Shown one piece after another: positions 44,877 to 56,421 of a stretch of 64,000 nucleotides of DNA. The notes under the pieces are model-generated. The model was not told where the DNA came from. It searched no databases and saw only the letters and a program-made list of their open reading frames with translations. Position 1 is the first letter of the stretch, and each line of letters begins with the position of its first letter. Source of the stretch: Bacillus sp. MYb209 (GTDB taxonomy: Bacteria; Bacillota; Bacilli; Bacillales; Bacillaceae_G); assembly GCF_002975175.1 (NCBI RefSeq), contig NZ_PCNZ01000002.1, positions 168,230 through 232,229 on the forward strand, written 5' to 3'. Both the position numbers and the translations under genes were made by a program.

Positions 44877-45815
44877 GTGAAATGGTCAGAAATTAGTATT
44901 CATACAACAGAAGAAGCAGTAGAAGCTGTCTCTCATATTTTGCATGAAGCAGGCGCTAGCGGGGTTGCAATTGAGGACCCGGCGGAGTTAACGAAAGAGC
45001 GTGAGCAACAATACGGTGAGATTTATGCACTTAACCCTGATGAATACCCAAGTGAAGGTGTTTTAGTGAAAGCATATTTCCCACAAACGGATTCTTTACA
45101 CGAAACGGTTGCGGGTGTAAAATCATCTATTGATGCACTACCATCTTTCGACATCGAAATTGGTACAGGAAATATTACAATTAATGAAGTCGATGAGGAA
45201 GATTGGGCTACTGCTTGGAAGAAGTATTATCATCCAGTTCAAATTTCTGATACATTCACAATTGTGCCGACGTGGGAAGAATATACACCGTCTTCTCCAA
45301 ATGAAAAAATTATTGAGTTAGATCCAGGTATGGCGTTTGGTACAGGGACACATCCAACAACAACGATGTGTATTCGTGCGTTAGAAAAAACGGTTCAGCT
45401 GGGTGACACGGTAATTGATGTAGGAACAGGTTCTGGTGTACTTAGTATTGCAGCAGCGAAATTAGGTGCGGCTTCTGTTCAAGCATATGATTTAGACCCA
45501 GTTGCAGTTGAAAGTGCAGAAATGAATGTGCGCTTAAATAAAACAGATGACATCGTCAATGTTGGACAGAATAGTCTATTAGAAGGTATTGAAGGTCCAG
45601 TTGATTTAATCGTTGCAAATTTATTAGCGGAAATTATTCTTCTATTCCCTGAAGATGCAGCGAGAGTTGTGAAGCCAGGTGGATTATTTATTACATCTGG
45701 TATTATTGGGGCGAAAGAAAAAGTAATTTCTGAAGCATTAGAAAAAGCTGGATTTACAATTGAAGAAGTGCTTCGAATGGAAGATTGGGTAGCAATTATT
45801 GCACGAAATGCGTAA
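44877..45815 (+). CDS. prmA: Ribosomal protein L11 methyltransferase
   Basis: PrmA, 312 residues, trimethylates L11. The class I methyltransferase motif is [21 protein letters not shown], and the catalytic [11 protein letters not shown] (N-L-L family motif) follows. The start is GTG 44877 after a GGAG. In B. subtilis it follows dnaJ in the same operon, as here. Confidence 0.96.
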   Translation: MKWSEISIHTTEEAVEAVSHILHEAGASGVAIEDPAELTKEREQQYGEIYALNPDEYPSEGVLVKAYFPQTDSLHETVAGVKSSIDALPSFDIEIGTGNITINEVDEEDWATAWKKYYHPVQISDTFTIVPTWEEYTPSSPNEKIIELDPGMAFGTGTHPTTTMCIRALEKTVQLGDTVIDVGTGSGVLSIAAAKLGAASVQAYDLDPVAVESAEMNVRLNKTDDIVNVGQNSLLEGIEGPVDLIVANLLAEIILLFPEDAARVVKPGGLFITSGIIGAKEKVISEALEKAGFTIEEVLRMEDWVAIIARNA

Positions 45816-45844
45816 TATAGATTTTAGTCTATAAAGAACAGGGG

Positions 45845-45872
45845 AGTCTCTCACCATATAAGGTGAGAGACT
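45845..45872 (+). repeat. Inverted repeat after prmA
   Basis: AGTCTCTCACC (45845-45855) and GGTGAGAGACT (45862-45872) form a perfect 11-bp stem with a six-base loop. Only TGCCGTTT follows, so a terminator role is uncertain. Confidence 0.6.
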
Positions 45873-45899
45873 TGCCGTTTGTTATATGAAAATGATAAC

Positions 45900-45943
45900 G
45901 TTTCGTTCTTTTCGTAAGTGTTGACTTACGAAAAGAACGAAAC
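45900..45943. repeat. Perfect 19-bp inverted repeat before rsmE
   Basis: GTTTCGTTCTTTTCGTAAG (45900-45918) is matched perfectly at 45925-45943, with loop TGTTGA whose end bases can also pair. There is no T run on either side. It lies 17 bases before the rsmE start and should form a strong RNA or DNA hairpin of unknown purpose. Confidence 0.85.
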
Positions 45944-45960
45944 TCTACTAAGGTGATTAT

Positions 45961-46710
45961 ATGCAACGTTATTTTGTAGAAGAGAAATATGTAAATGAGA
46001 CAAGTATTCGCATAATGGGTGATGATGTCCATCACATCGCAAGAGTGATGCGTATGTCAGCTGGTGACCATATTTATTGCTGTGTGAATGGCAAAACAGC
46101 GGAATGTTCAATTGCTGAAATTACCAGTGAATTTGTAGATACCGCTATTGTAGAATGGGTAGAGGCGTCAAGCGAACTTCCTGTGTTCGTGACGATTGCA
46201 AGTGGACTGCCGAAAGGAGACAAGCTTGAGTTAATTTTTCAAAAGGGAACTGAGCTTGGGGCAGCTGCATTTTTACCATTTCAAGCATCTCGATCTATTG
46301 TAAAGTGGGATGCAAAAAAAGCAGATAAAAAAGTTGAGCGTTTGAAAAAAATTGTGAAAGAAGCCGCAGAACAATCGCATAGAAGTGAAATTCCAGAAGT
46401 ACACGTTCCCTCATCATTTAAACAATTGCTGTCGATGAGTAGCGAGTATGATGTTTGTCTTGTTGCGTATGAAGAAGAAGCGAAACAAGGTGAGAAATCT
46501 AATTTTGCGAAAGCTTTAGCGACGATTAAACCGGGTCAAAAGCTGTTAATTGTATTTGGACCAGAAGGTGGTTTAGCGGAGGAAGAGATAACCGCACTTC
46601 GTGAACATAAATTTGTACCATGCAGTTTAGGACCAAGAATTTTAAGAACAGAAACGGCTCCGCTTTATGCGTTAAGTGCCGCTTCTTATCATTTTGAATT
46701 GATGGGGTGA
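45961..46710 (+). CDS. rsmE: 16S rRNA m3U1498 methyltransferase RsmE
   Basis: RsmE (YqeU), 249 residues, is a SPOUT-class enzyme that methylates N3 of U1498. The trefoil knot is visible as LLIVFGPEGGLAEEEI and SLGPRILRTETAPLYALSA; ASGLPKGDKLELIFQKGTELG lies upstream. AAGGTG precedes ATG 45961. mtaB follows six bases later. Confidence 0.96.
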   Translation: MQRYFVEEKYVNETSIRIMGDDVHHIARVMRMSAGDHIYCCVNGKTAECSIAEITSEFVDTAIVEWVEASSELPVFVTIASGLPKGDKLELIFQKGTELGAAAFLPFQASRSIVKWDAKKADKKVERLKKIVKEAAEQSHRSEIPEVHVPSSFKQLLSMSSEYDVCLVAYEEEAKQGEKSNFAKALATIKPGQKLLIVFGPEGGLAEEEITALREHKFVPCSLGPRILRTETAPLYALSAASYHFELMG

Positions 46711-46716
46711 TAATCA

Positions 46717-48069
46717 ATGGCAACTGTTGCGTTCCACACGTTAGGTTGTAAAGTAAACCACTATGAAACAGAAGCGATTTGGCAATTGTTTAAACAAGGT
46801 GGTTATGAAAGAACTGAATATGAAAAAAAATCTGATGTATATGTTATTAACACATGTACAGTAACAAATACTGGAGATAAAAAAAGCCGTCAAGTAATTA
46901 GACGTGCTGTACGTCAAAATCCAGATGCGGTAATTTGTGTAACTGGATGTTATGCGCAAACATCTCCAGCAGAAATTATGGCAATTCCAGGTGTAGATAT
47001 TGTTGTTGGTACGCAAGATCGTGAGAAGATGTTAGGATACATCGAAGAATTCCGTAAAGAGCGTCAACCAATTAATGCTGTCCGCAATATTATGAAAACA
47101 CGTGTATATGAAGAGTTGGATGTACCATATTTCACGGACCGTACACGTGCATCTTTAAAAATACAAGAAGGTTGCAATAACTTCTGTACATTTTGCATCA
47201 TTCCTTGGGCGCGTGGTTTAATGCGTTCTCGTGATGGAAAAGAAGTTATTAAACAAGCGCAGCAATTAGTAGATGCGGGCTATAAAGAAATCGTATTAAC
47301 AGGTATTCATACAGGTGGGTACGGTGAAGATATAAAAGAGTATAACTTAGCGGGATTACTGCGCGATATGGAAGCGGAAGTAGGCGGATTGAAACGTCTT
47401 CGTATTTCTTCTATTGAGGCGAGTCAAATTTCTGATGAAGTAATTGAAGTGTTAGATAAATCAGAAGTAGTTGTACGTCACTTGCATATTCCATTACAGT
47501 CAGGATCTAATACTGTATTGAAACGTATGCGCCGTAAGTATACGATGGAATTTTTCCAAGAGCGTTTAGATCGTTTGAAAGAAGCGTTACCAGGTCTTGC
47601 GATTACATCAGACGTAATTGTTGGATTCCCAGGTGAAACAGAAGAAGAATTCATGGAAACGTACAATTTCATTAAAGAGAATCGTTTCTCTGAATTACAC
47701 GTTTTCCCTTATTCAAAACGTACAGGTACACCAGCAGCACGTATGGAAGATCAAATTCCTGAAGACGTGAAGAACGATCGTGTTCACCGTTTAATTGAGC
47801 TATCAAATCAATTAGCGAAAGAGTATGCTTCTGGATTTGAAGGTGAAGTACTTGAAATCATTCCGGAAGAGACATTTAAAGATGGTGATCGTGAAGGTTT
47901 ATATGTAGGTTATACAGATAACTATTTAAAAATTGTGTTTGAAGGATCTGAAGAATTGATTGGTAAGCTAGTAAAAGTGAAAATTACAAAAGCTGGTTAT
48001 CCATATAACGAAGCGCAGTTTGTTCGTGTTCTTGAAGATGATGTAAAAAAAGAATCAGCAAGCGCATAA
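46717..48069 (+). CDS. mtaB: tRNA t6A37 methylthiotransferase MtaB
   Basis: MtaB (YqeV), 450 residues, makes ms2t6A at position 37 of tRNAs. The N-terminal cluster ligands are in LGCKVN, NTCTVTN and TGCYAQ; the radical SAM cluster CxxxCxxC is in GCNNFCTFCIIPWARG; a C-terminal TRAM domain ends the protein. It is the last gene of the heat-shock/rRNA-modification operon. Confidence 0.96.
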   Translation: MATVAFHTLGCKVNHYETEAIWQLFKQGGYERTEYEKKSDVYVINTCTVTNTGDKKSRQVIRRAVRQNPDAVICVTGCYAQTSPAEIMAIPGVDIVVGTQDREKMLGYIEEFRKERQPINAVRNIMKTRVYEELDVPYFTDRTRASLKIQEGCNNFCTFCIIPWARGLMRSRDGKEVIKQAQQLVDAGYKEIVLTGIHTGGYGEDIKEYNLAGLLRDMEAEVGGLKRLRISSIEASQISDEVIEVLDKSEVVVRHLHIPLQSGSNTVLKRMRRKYTMEFFQERLDRLKEALPGLAITSDVIVGFPGETEEEFMETYNFIKENRFSELHVFPYSKRTGTPAARMEDQIPEDVKNDRVHRLIELSNQLAKEYASGFEGEVLEIIPEETFKDGDREGLYVGYTDNYLKIVFEGSEELIGKLVKVKITKAGYPYNEAQFVRVLEDDVKKESASA

Positions 48070-48070
48070 T

Positions 48071-48108
48071 AAAAAGCATGCAAACGGCAAGGGTTTGCAT
48101 GCTTTTTT
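48071..48108 (+). terminator. Terminator of mtaB
   Basis: AAAAAGCATGCAAAC and GTTTGCATGCTTTTTT form a 15-bp stem around GGCAAGG. Confidence 0.94.
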
Positions 48109-48415
48109 CGTTCATGGAGAAGTTAAGTATTGAAAGAAGATGCAGTGGGTTGTTCGTTAAATGAGTGATTTTTGAGCGTATCCTTGTATAAAAAAGATCC
48201 AGTGATAAAAATATATTTATTTTTAGGGGAAGAGATAACGGCTATCAACATAGTTTTTGAAAAAGGAAGAGCATCAATTCTTCTTTTATTCTGCCAAATA
48301 GTTGACCTGAAGTGATAAAATGTATTATAATCTTAAAAGACATGCTGAAGAAGTGTTTCTTTTTGCATGCTGAAGTTAGTATGTAAGTGTGATGTTTCGG
48401 AGGGAGGGAAAGAGA
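48109..48415 (+). promoter_or_regulatory. Gap before rpsU with a sigma-A promoter
   Basis: No gene is visible. TTGACC (48302-48307) and a perfect TATAAT (48326-48331) with an 18-base spacer form the rpsU promoter. Between it and the gene, GCATGCTGAAG sequences occur twice (near 48341 and 48366), which may give leader structure. I see nothing else in the segment. Confidence 0.7.
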
Positions 48416-48589
48416 ATGTCAAAAACAGTCGTTCGTAAAAACGAGTCTTTGGAGGATGCACTTCGCCGTTTTAAAAGATCGGTTTCTAAAACTGGTACAC
48501 TTGCTGAAGCAAGAAAGCGCGAGTTTTATGAAAAGCCAAGTGTAAAACGTAAGAAGAAATCTGAAGCGGCAAGAAAGCGTAAGTTCTAA
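48416..48589 (+). CDS. rpsU: 30S ribosomal protein S21
   Basis: S21, 57 residues, begins [20 protein letters not shown] and ends in a basic tail ([14 protein letters not shown]). GGAGGGAGGG precedes ATG 48416. It is followed 15 bases on by yqeY, the usual order in Bacillus. Confidence 0.97.
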
Positions 48590-48604
48590 GAGAGGGTGTA
48601 AGTT

Positions 48605-49048
48605 ATGAGTCTTCTCGGTCGTTTAAACGATGATATGAAACAAGCGATGAAGAATAAACAAAAAGAAAAATTAACCGTTATTCGTATGGTTAAGGCTGCT
48701 TTACAAAATGAAGGTATTAAACTGCAACATACTCTTACTGAAGAAGAGGAATTAACAGTTTTAGCTCGTGAAGTAAAACAGTATAAGGACTCCCTCCTTG
48801 AATTTAAAAAAGCTGGTCGTGAAGACCTTGTTGATAAACTGCAAAGTGAAATTCAGATTTTAAGTGCATATTTGCCGGAGCAATTAACAGAAGAAGAACT
48901 AGCGGATATAATTAAGCAAGTTATTTCTGAAGTTGGTGCTACATCTAAAGCAGATATGGGTAAAGTGATGACTGCTGTTATGCCGAAAGTAAAAGGTAAA
49001 ACAGACGGATCACTTGTGAATAAGCTGGTTATCCAGCTATTAGCATAA
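48605..49048 (+). CDS. yqeY: GatB/YqeY domain protein
   Basis: The 147-residue YqeY protein has the helical tail domain of GatB, a tRNA-binding module: [55 protein letters not shown]. Its role alone is not settled. GAGAGGGTG precedes the ATG. A terminator overlaps the stop codon. Confidence 0.94.
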   Translation: MSLLGRLNDDMKQAMKNKQKEKLTVIRMVKAALQNEGIKLQHTLTEEEELTVLAREVKQYKDSLLEFKKAGREDLVDKLQSEIQILSAYLPEQLTEEELADIIKQVISEVGATSKADMGKVMTAVMPKVKGKTDGSLVNKLVIQLLA

Positions 49049-49081
49049 AAAAGCGTCTCATTTCGTATGAGACGTTTTTTT
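49047..49081 (+). terminator. Terminator of rpsU-yqeY
   Basis: CGTCTCA and TGAGACG around a short loop, with A and T runs outside. Confidence 0.88.
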
Positions 49082-49102
49082 ATGCTTTTTTCAGTTTGGA
49101 CG

Positions 49103-49132
49103 TGATATTACAAGCTCTTTTTTCATACATAT
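49103..49132 (+). promoter_or_regulatory. Sigma-E-type promoter of yqfC
   Basis: TGATATT (49103-49109) and CATACATAT (49124-49132), 14 bases apart, match the sigma-E -35 (K-M-ATATT) and -10 (CATACANT) well. It lies 24 bases before the chosen yqfC start, consistent with mother-cell expression of yqfCD in B. subtilis. Confidence 0.7.
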
Positions 49133-49155
49133 GGGATGAGAGGGGGTCTTTTGAG

Positions 49156-49449
49156 ATGAAAAAATTAGAACAAATGAAGAATTGGTTAACGAAGCAAATA
49201 GACCTGCCAGTGGATGTGTTAATGGATCTACCTCGGATCACGCTTGTTGGGCAAGTACATATCTATATAGAAAATCATCGAGGATTATTAGTGTTTTCAG
49301 ATAAAGAGGTAAGATTGTTATTGAAACATGGTCAATTATTAATTAAAGGTCAATCCTTTGTTATTAAAACAATCCTTCCAGAAGAACTGTTGCTTGAAGG
49401 GATTATTGAACAAGTGACGTTTCTAGAAAATGAAAAGAAAGAGGAGTGA
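49156..49449 (+). CDS. yqfC: Sporulation protein YqfC
   Basis: This 97-residue YqfC family protein is expressed in the mother cell and required for normal sporulation in B. subtilis. Conserved parts are DLPVDVLMDLPRITLVGQVHIYIENHRG and LLLKHGQLLIKGQSFVI. I start at ATG 49156 after GAGGGGG; upstream codons overlap the sigma-E promoter. The next gene is yqfD, 250 bases away, behind a structured spacer. Confidence 0.92.
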   Translation: MKKLEQMKNWLTKQIDLPVDVLMDLPRITLVGQVHIYIENHRGLLVFSDKEVRLLLKHGQLLIKGQSFVIKTILPEELLLEGIIEQVTFLENEKKEE

Positions 49450-49479
49450 GGAGGAACTTCCGTTTGTGAAGTTTTTCTT

Positions 49480-49642
49480 CGTTACCTTATATTAACAGGT
49501 GGTAACGTTCTGGCCTCAATATTCGGTTCGTACAAAGAAGATAGGTGGGAATTGAGTTTCACGTAAAAAACTGGCTCGTGAAGGTTAATAATTAGTGAGG
49601 ATCAAGGAATCTACTAATTAAAATTTTAGTACGAGCTAGTTT
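49480..49642. repeat. Structured spacer between yqfC and yqfD
   Basis: CGTTACC (49480-49486) matches GGTAACG (49501-49507). A larger cruciform follows: AAACTGGCTCGT (49568-49579) pairs with ACGAGCTAGTTT (49631-49642), 12 pairs with one G-T, and inside it TAATTAGT (49589-49596) pairs with ACTAATTA (49613-49620). It may be a repeat element or a structured leader of yqfD. It does not resemble bcr1. Confidence 0.6.
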
Positions 49643-49698
49643 GATAATCGAATTGAAAAGTAGTGTATCTACTTTTAGAAAGGTAGTGGAGATAGTCG

Positions 49699-50898
49699 AT
49701 GAAAAATAAATGGTTTATAAAATGGCTTGGGTATGTAAAGGTGCGAATTGAAGGTAGAGGAGCGGAACGCTTTGTTAACGAGTGTGTGCGGAGGAAATTA
49801 CTCGTTTGGGATGTAAAGAAGATAGCTGATGAAACGTTAGTTTTTTGTATGTTATTACGAGATGTGAAAAAGATAAAAACAATTTATAGAAAAAATGAAT
49901 GTAAATTATATTTTATTGGACGTTACGGTTTTCCGTTTTGGAATAAGCGTGTAATTAAAAATAGTGGATTTTTAATTGGGTTTTTAATATTTTTTTTCGG
50001 AATGATCGCATTGTCAAATATGGTGTGGAAAATTGAAATTACAGGAGCGAAACCTGAAACAGAATATATATTGATGAAAGAATTGGACAAAATGGGTATA
50101 AAAAAAGGGAAATTACAGTTCCAAATGCCGAGTGTAGAAGATGTTCAACGTCATTTGACAGACAATATTAATGCGATTACTTGGGCGGGATTAGAAATAA
50201 GAGGGACAACATATCATTTTAAGATTGTTGAAAAAAATGAACCGAAAAAAGAAAGTGAACAACAGCCACAAAACTTAGTAGCAAAAAAAGAAGGGATTAT
50301 TACAAAAACATTTGTGGAAGTTGGGAAGCCCGTTGTCATGAAAAATGACCATGTAGAAAAGGGGCAACTTCTCGTATCGGGGATGTATGGTAATGAGGAG
50401 AATCCGACAGTTGTTTCGGCTAAAGGGATTGTATATGGAGAAACGTGGTACAAATCTGAGGTGGATGTTCCGTTAAAGACACAGTTTCAAGTGTATACTG
50501 GTAATTCATACAATGAATATTTCCTTAAATTTGGGAGTGCTAAAATAAAAATATGGGGATTTCAACAGGATAAGTATAAGCGCTTTCGTACTGAAAGTGT
50601 AAAACATGATGTGAAATTATTTGGATTCACATTACCAGTTGCATACGAGAAAGATATTGTACGAGAAGAGGAAGAAGCGAACCGAGAATATACCGAAAAA
50701 CAAGCAATGAAAGTAGCGAAAGAGATGGCAGAAAAAGAACTGAAGAAAAAATTGGATGAACATGCTATGATTGTAAGTGATAACATTTTGAGTAAAGAGG
50801 TTGAGGCGGATCACCTAAAGGTCACATTACATTATACAGTGATTGAAAATATTGCAGAGCCACAACCAATATCTGAATCCGATATTCAAGGAGACTGA
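49699..50898 (+). CDS. yqfD: Sporulation protein YqfD
   Basis: This 399-residue YqfD family protein has one membrane segment (about residues 93-111: FLIGFLIFFFGMIALSNMVW) after a soluble N-terminal part, and a long outer domain with a FtsQ/POTRA-like start (VWKIEITGAKPETEYILMKELDKMGIKKG). It is needed for sporulation; the exact role is unclear. AGGTAGTGGAG precedes the ATG. phoH follows four bases later. Confidence 0.93.
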   Translation: MKNKWFIKWLGYVKVRIEGRGAERFVNECVRRKLLVWDVKKIADETLVFCMLLRDVKKIKTIYRKNECKLYFIGRYGFPFWNKRVIKNSGFLIGFLIFFFGMIALSNMVWKIEITGAKPETEYILMKELDKMGIKKGKLQFQMPSVEDVQRHLTDNINAITWAGLEIRGTTYHFKIVEKNEPKKESEQQPQNLVAKKEGIITKTFVEVGKPVVMKNDHVEKGQLLVSGMYGNEENPTVVSAKGIVYGETWYKSEVDVPLKTQFQVYTGNSYNEYFLKFGSAKIKIWGFQQDKYKRFRTESVKHDVKLFGFTLPVAYEKDIVREEEEANREYTEKQAMKVAKEMAEKELKKKLDEHAMIVSDNILSKEVEADHLKVTLHYTVIENIAEPQPISESDIQGD

Positions 50899-50901
50899 GT
50901 A

Positions 50902-51861
50902 ATGGCAGAACAATTAGTAGAAATGAACCAACAATTGGAAAATCCCGACGAAGCAATCGCTCTTTTTGGGATAAATGATGCTCATTTAAAAGTAATTGAA
51001 CGAGAACTTAGTGTATCGATTGTGACTAGAGGAGAATCTGTTCGTGTATCTGGGGCAGATGAAACGGTGGTGCTCGTAGAAAAAATCTTACAACAGTTAC
51101 TTGTTGTTATCCGTAAAGGTGTATCAATTTCGGAAAGAGATGTTGCGTATGCGATTCAGCTTGGGCAACAAGGGAAAATTGCTCAATTCGAAGAGTTATA
51201 TGAAGAGGAAATTTTTAAAACGGCAAAAGGTAAATCCATTCGTGTGAAAACGATGGGGCAAAGACGATATATTCATGCAATGAAAAAGAATGATATTGTA
51301 TTTGGGATAGGACCTGCTGGGACAGGAAAAACATACTTAGCCGTAGTAATGGCTGTGAGAGCTTTAAAGCAAGGGTATGTAAAGAAAATTATTTTAACAA
51401 GACCTGCTGTAGAAGCTGGAGAGAGCTTAGGGTTTTTACCAGGTGATTTGAAAGAAAAAGTAGATCCGTATTTACGTCCACTATATGATGCGTTACATGA
51501 TATTCTTGGACAAGAATATACACAACGTATGATGGAACGTGGTGTAATTGAAATTGCACCTCTTGCTTATATGAGAGGGCGTACTCTTGATGATTCATTT
51601 GTTATACTAGATGAGGCGCAAAATACAACTGGTGTTCAAATAAAAATGTTTTTAACGCGATTAGGTTTTAGTTCTAAAATGGTTATTACGGGGGATCCCT
51701 CACAGGTAGACTTACCAAAAGGGGTAAAGTCAGGTCTTTCTATTGCTGCTAATATTTTATCTGGTGTATCAGGTCTTTCGTTCATTACATTGGAACAAAC
51801 GGACGTTGTGAGACACCCGTTAGTGCAACGTATTATTGAGGCATATGATAAAATGGAATGA
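50902..51861 (+). CDS. phoH: PhoH family ATPase
   Basis: PhoH-like, 319 residues: Walker A GIGPAGTGKTYLAV, Walker B SFVILDEAQNT, and the R-loop TRLGFSSKMVITGDPSQVDLP. An N-terminal KH-like part binds nucleic acid in the family. Linked to RNA metabolism and often adjacent to ybeY; here pgpH lies between. The terminator overlaps the end of the gene. Confidence 0.93.
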   Translation: MAEQLVEMNQQLENPDEAIALFGINDAHLKVIERELSVSIVTRGESVRVSGADETVVLVEKILQQLLVVIRKGVSISERDVAYAIQLGQQGKIAQFEELYEEEIFKTAKGKSIRVKTMGQRRYIHAMKKNDIVFGIGPAGTGKTYLAVVMAVRALKQGYVKKIILTRPAVEAGESLGFLPGDLKEKVDPYLRPLYDALHDILGQEYTQRMMERGVIEIAPLAYMRGRTLDDSFVILDEAQNTTGVQIKMFLTRLGFSSKMVITGDPSQVDLPKGVKSGLSIAANILSGVSGLSFITLEQTDVVRHPLVQRIIEAYDKME

Positions 51862-51888
51862 TCCTATTTGTCAGGATCATTTCTTTTT
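51858..51888 (+). terminator. Terminator of phoH
   Basis: AATGATCCT and AGGATCATT around ATTTGTC, followed by TCTTTTT. The left arm begins in the last codon. Confidence 0.85.
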
Positions 51889-52058
51889 GTATGATAAGGT
51901 TGGCGAATGACATATTTTTTACTATCATTAAAGACGAGGGAAATAAACTATAGGTGATGGTCTATAAAAATATGGTCCGAAAAAGCATCGTTGGCTGGAA
52001 GAAATGAAAGCTATAAATAGTTTCACTTTATTTCTGGAGAGGAGAAGGTATTGAAATC

Positions 52059-54203
52059 ATGTCAAGATCTCAAGAAATTTCTAAGTGGTTTCGTAATTTA
52101 CAACATTCGAAAAAACTAAGTTGGATTTCTTACGTTTTATTAGGAGCGGTACTGTTTTTTGCACTTATGAATAATGTGAAACCAGAGCAATTAGATGTTA
52201 AAGAGCTCGATATTGCTAAAAAAACAATTCACTCTCCTATTAAAATTGAAGATAAAGCCGCAACAGCGAAAAAGAAAAAAGAAGCCGCTCAAAAGGTTGA
52301 GGATAAATATACATATAAAGGCGAATATAAGCAAAATAAAGTGGATATTGTAAATTCCGTCTTTGATGCGGTAAGTGAAGTAGAGGCAGAGGCTAAATCG
52401 ACTGGCCCAGACGAGTATAAAAAAATTTCTGATGTGGACAAATTGGACAAGTTAAAGAAGAAATTACCAACAGATTTAGCGAAAAGCTTAACAGACTCGA
52501 TATTGCTGAAATTTATTAATGCTGATTCAAGTCAATTGTCATTGGCGAAGGATGCGGCTGTAACAGCGGTTAATAAAATTATGAGTGAACACATTAAGAT
52601 GGATCAAGAAGAAGCCGCAAGAGAACGATTTGTTACTGAAATGAGTAGCGTAAGTATAAGCAGTGATTTAAAAGTTGCGGTGAATACACTAGGGAAGTAT
52701 GCGATTACAGCGAACTATTTTTATGATTCAGCTGCGACGAAAGATAGTCAAAAAATAGCAGAAGATTCAGTTGCATCAGTTTTTATCCTTCAAGGGCAAG
52801 TTCTTGTGAAAGAAGGCGATACGATTTCACGAGAAGCATATGAGCAGTTGAAGTTAGCCGGATTGTTAGAGAAGGGCAATACCTTCCAACCTTATGTTGG
52901 TCTGGCTGTACTTATTTGTGTGTTATTGTACTTTATGCATAAGCAGTTTGAAGTGTTTTTACAGCGAAAAAGAGAAGATAGGCCGTATGTTTTAGCGTAT
53001 ATCACAATTTTATCTATCACGATTGTTTTAATGAAAATCATTAGTTTGTTTCAAAAGCTTGAATATGCAGGAATCGCGTATGTTGTTCCAGTTGCGATGG
53101 GAACAATCCTTGTAAAATTAATGATTGGTGATCGATTTGTATTTTTAACGAGTATGATCTTTTCTGTGTGCGGAAGTATTATGTTTAATGAAGGTGTAAC
53201 GAGTACACTGAATTATAGTGTGGGGATTTATGTTTTATTAAGTTCATTATCAGTTAGTATTTTCTTGAGAGAAAAAAATCGTCGTACGATGATTTTACAA
53301 GCCGGTATACTCGTTTCTGTATTAAATGTAGTCGTATTAGCGGCGTTGTTATTATTGCGAAATGGGAACTTTTCGCCTCTTGAAATTGGGATACAATTAT
53401 TAATGGCTGCAGTTTCAGGGATTATCTCTTCTGTTCTAGCTATGGGGATTTTACCGTATTTAGAAAGTGGCCTTGGGATTGTATCAAGTATGAAGTTGAT
53501 GGAACTCTCAAGTCCGAATCACCCGCTCTTGCGCAAAATTTTATTAGAAGCACCAGGTACATATCACCATAGTGTAATGGTAGCTAATCTTTCAGAAGCT
53601 GCATGTGAAGCAGTTGGAGCAAACGGGGTATTAGCTCGTGTAGGGGCGTATTATCATGATGTAGGGAAAACAGTACAACCGCGGTTTTTTATTGAAAACC
53701 AGATGGGGATTGAAAACCCGCATGATAGATTAGACCCTGTAACGAGTAAAGATATTATAATTGCTCATGTAACCGATGGGGTGAGAATGTTAGAAGAACA
53801 CCATATACCTCAAGAAATTATTGATATCGCTGGACAGCATCATGGTACAACGCTACTTAAATATTTTTACTATAAGGCTATTAAAGAAGATAAAGAGAAA
53901 TATACTGAGGAAATGTTCCGCTATCCAGGATCAAAAGCAACTTCTAAGGAGTCGGCGATCGTTGGTATTGCTGATAGTGTAGAAGCGGCGGTACGTTCAA
54001 TGAATCATCCAACGCCAGATCAAATCAATAATTTAGTGCAAAGTATCATTAGAGATCGTTTGCAAGATGGTCAATTTAGTGAATGTGATTTGACATTTAA
54101 GGAACTACAAATCGTTGGAAAAACGTTATGTGAAACGTTAAATGGTATTTTCCATTCCCGTATTACATATCCGGAGCCGCCGGAAGAAAAGGAGAAAGAA
54201 TGA
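52059..54203 (+). CDS. pgpH: Cyclic-di-AMP phosphodiesterase PgpH
   Basis: PgpH (YqfF), 714 residues, hydrolyses c-di-AMP. It has one N-terminal membrane segment (about 22-40), a 7TMR-HDED extracellular domain (to about 285), seven membrane segments (about 285-465) and a cytoplasmic HD domain with [25 protein letters not shown] and [13 protein letters not shown] metal ligands. GAGAGGAG precedes the ATG. Its stop overlaps ybeY by four bases. Confidence 0.96.
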   Translation: MSRSQEISKWFRNLQHSKKLSWISYVLLGAVLFFALMNNVKPEQLDVKELDIAKKTIHSPIKIEDKAATAKKKKEAAQKVEDKYTYKGEYKQNKVDIVNSVFDAVSEVEAEAKSTGPDEYKKISDVDKLDKLKKKLPTDLAKSLTDSILLKFINADSSQLSLAKDAAVTAVNKIMSEHIKMDQEEAARERFVTEMSSVSISSDLKVAVNTLGKYAITANYFYDSAATKDSQKIAEDSVASVFILQGQVLVKEGDTISREAYEQLKLAGLLEKGNTFQPYVGLAVLICVLLYFMHKQFEVFLQRKREDRPYVLAYITILSITIVLMKIISLFQKLEYAGIAYVVPVAMGTILVKLMIGDRFVFLTSMIFSVCGSIMFNEGVTSTLNYSVGIYVLLSSLSVSIFLREKNRRTMILQAGILVSVLNVVVLAALLLLRNGNFSPLEIGIQLLMAAVSGIISSVLAMGILPYLESGLGIVSSMKLMELSSPNHPLLRKILLEAPGTYHHSVMVANLSEAACEAVGANGVLARVGAYYHDVGKTVQPRFFIENQMGIENPHDRLDPVTSKDIIIAHVTDGVRMLEEHHIPQEIIDIAGQHHGTTLLKYFYYKAIKEDKEKYTEEMFRYPGSKATSKESAIVGIADSVEAAVRSMNHPTPDQINNLVQSIIRDRLQDGQFSECDLTFKELQIVGKTLCETLNGIFHSRITYPEPPEEKEKE

Positions 54204-54670
54204 GTTTATTAATTGATTTTATTGATGAAACAGAAGAAGTGAAAGACGAGTATATAAGCTTGATTCGAGGGCTGGTAGAGAAAGCAGCCCAAATGGAAAA
54301 CATAGAAGAAGGAGCAGAATTATCGGTTACGTTTGTAGATAATGAACGTATTCGTGAAATAAACCGTGATTACCGAGATAAGGATCAGCCTACGGACGTT
54401 ATTTCTTTCGCTATGGAAGAAATGGGAGAAGGCGAAATGGAAATTGTCGGTGCGGAGATGCCGCGTATGTTAGGAGATCTTATTATTTCTATTCCAAGAG
54501 CAAAAGAACAAGCTGAAGAATATGGACATTCTTTTGATCGAGAACTTGGGTTTTTAGCACTACATGGCTTTTTGCATTTGCTTGGTTATGATCATATGAC
54601 AGAAGAAGATGAAAAAGAAATGTTTGGAAGACAAAAAGAAATTTTAGAGGCCTTTGGATTAGGACGATGA
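54200..54670 (+). CDS. ybeY: Endoribonuclease YbeY
   Basis: YbeY (YqfG), 156 residues, is a zinc endoribonuclease involved in rRNA maturation and ribosome quality control. The catalytic H-G-x-L-H-L-x-G-Y-D-H motif is present as [11 protein letters not shown] near residue 120. Overlaps pgpH at the start and dgkA at the end by four bases each. Confidence 0.97.
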   Translation: MSLLIDFIDETEEVKDEYISLIRGLVEKAAQMENIEEGAELSVTFVDNERIREINRDYRDKDQPTDVISFAMEEMGEGEMEIVGAEMPRMLGDLIISIPRAKEQAEEYGHSFDRELGFLALHGFLHLLGYDHMTEEDEKEMFGRQKEILEAFGLGR

Positions 54671-55020
54671 AAAAAGGAAAACTTTTAGATAGTTTTGGAT
54701 ATGCTATAGCTGGTATATACTTTTGTCTTCGTCATGAACGAAATATGAAAATTCATTATTTAGCCGCAGTCATTGTTATATGCTGCGGCTTTTATTTCCA
54801 TATTACAACAATGGAATGGATTGTATTACTTATTGTGATAGGGATTGTAATGAGTTTAGAGATGGTGAATACGGCTATTGAAAAAACGGTAGACTTAGCA
54901 ACCGCCGATATTCATCCGTTTGCAAAAATTGCAAAGGATGTTGCAGCGGGTGCGGTTTTATTGTTTGCAATTATAGCTGCTGTAATTGGTGCTATTATCT
55001 TTTTACCGTATATGGTATAG
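54667..55020 (+). CDS. dgkA: Undecaprenol/diacylglycerol kinase DgkA
   Basis: This 117-residue membrane kinase has three membrane segments and the family signature [15 protein letters not shown]. In B. subtilis the DgkA homologue is an undecaprenol kinase that recycles the wall lipid carrier. It overlaps ybeY by four bases and is 98 bases before cdd. Confidence 0.95.
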   Translation: MKKGKLLDSFGYAIAGIYFCLRHERNMKIHYLAAVIVICCGFYFHITTMEWIVLLIVIGIVMSLEMVNTAIEKTVDLATADIHPFAKIAKDVAAGAVLLFAIIAAVIGAIIFLPYMV

Positions 55021-55100
55021 TTGCATTCCGAAGCTTTTATTAAGCTTTGGGAGCGCCGTGAAGGCCTTTAATGAACGAGTGTATCTATTCACATCTGTGA

Positions 55101-56415
<1,315 letters not shown>

Positions 56416-56421
56416 TATGAA

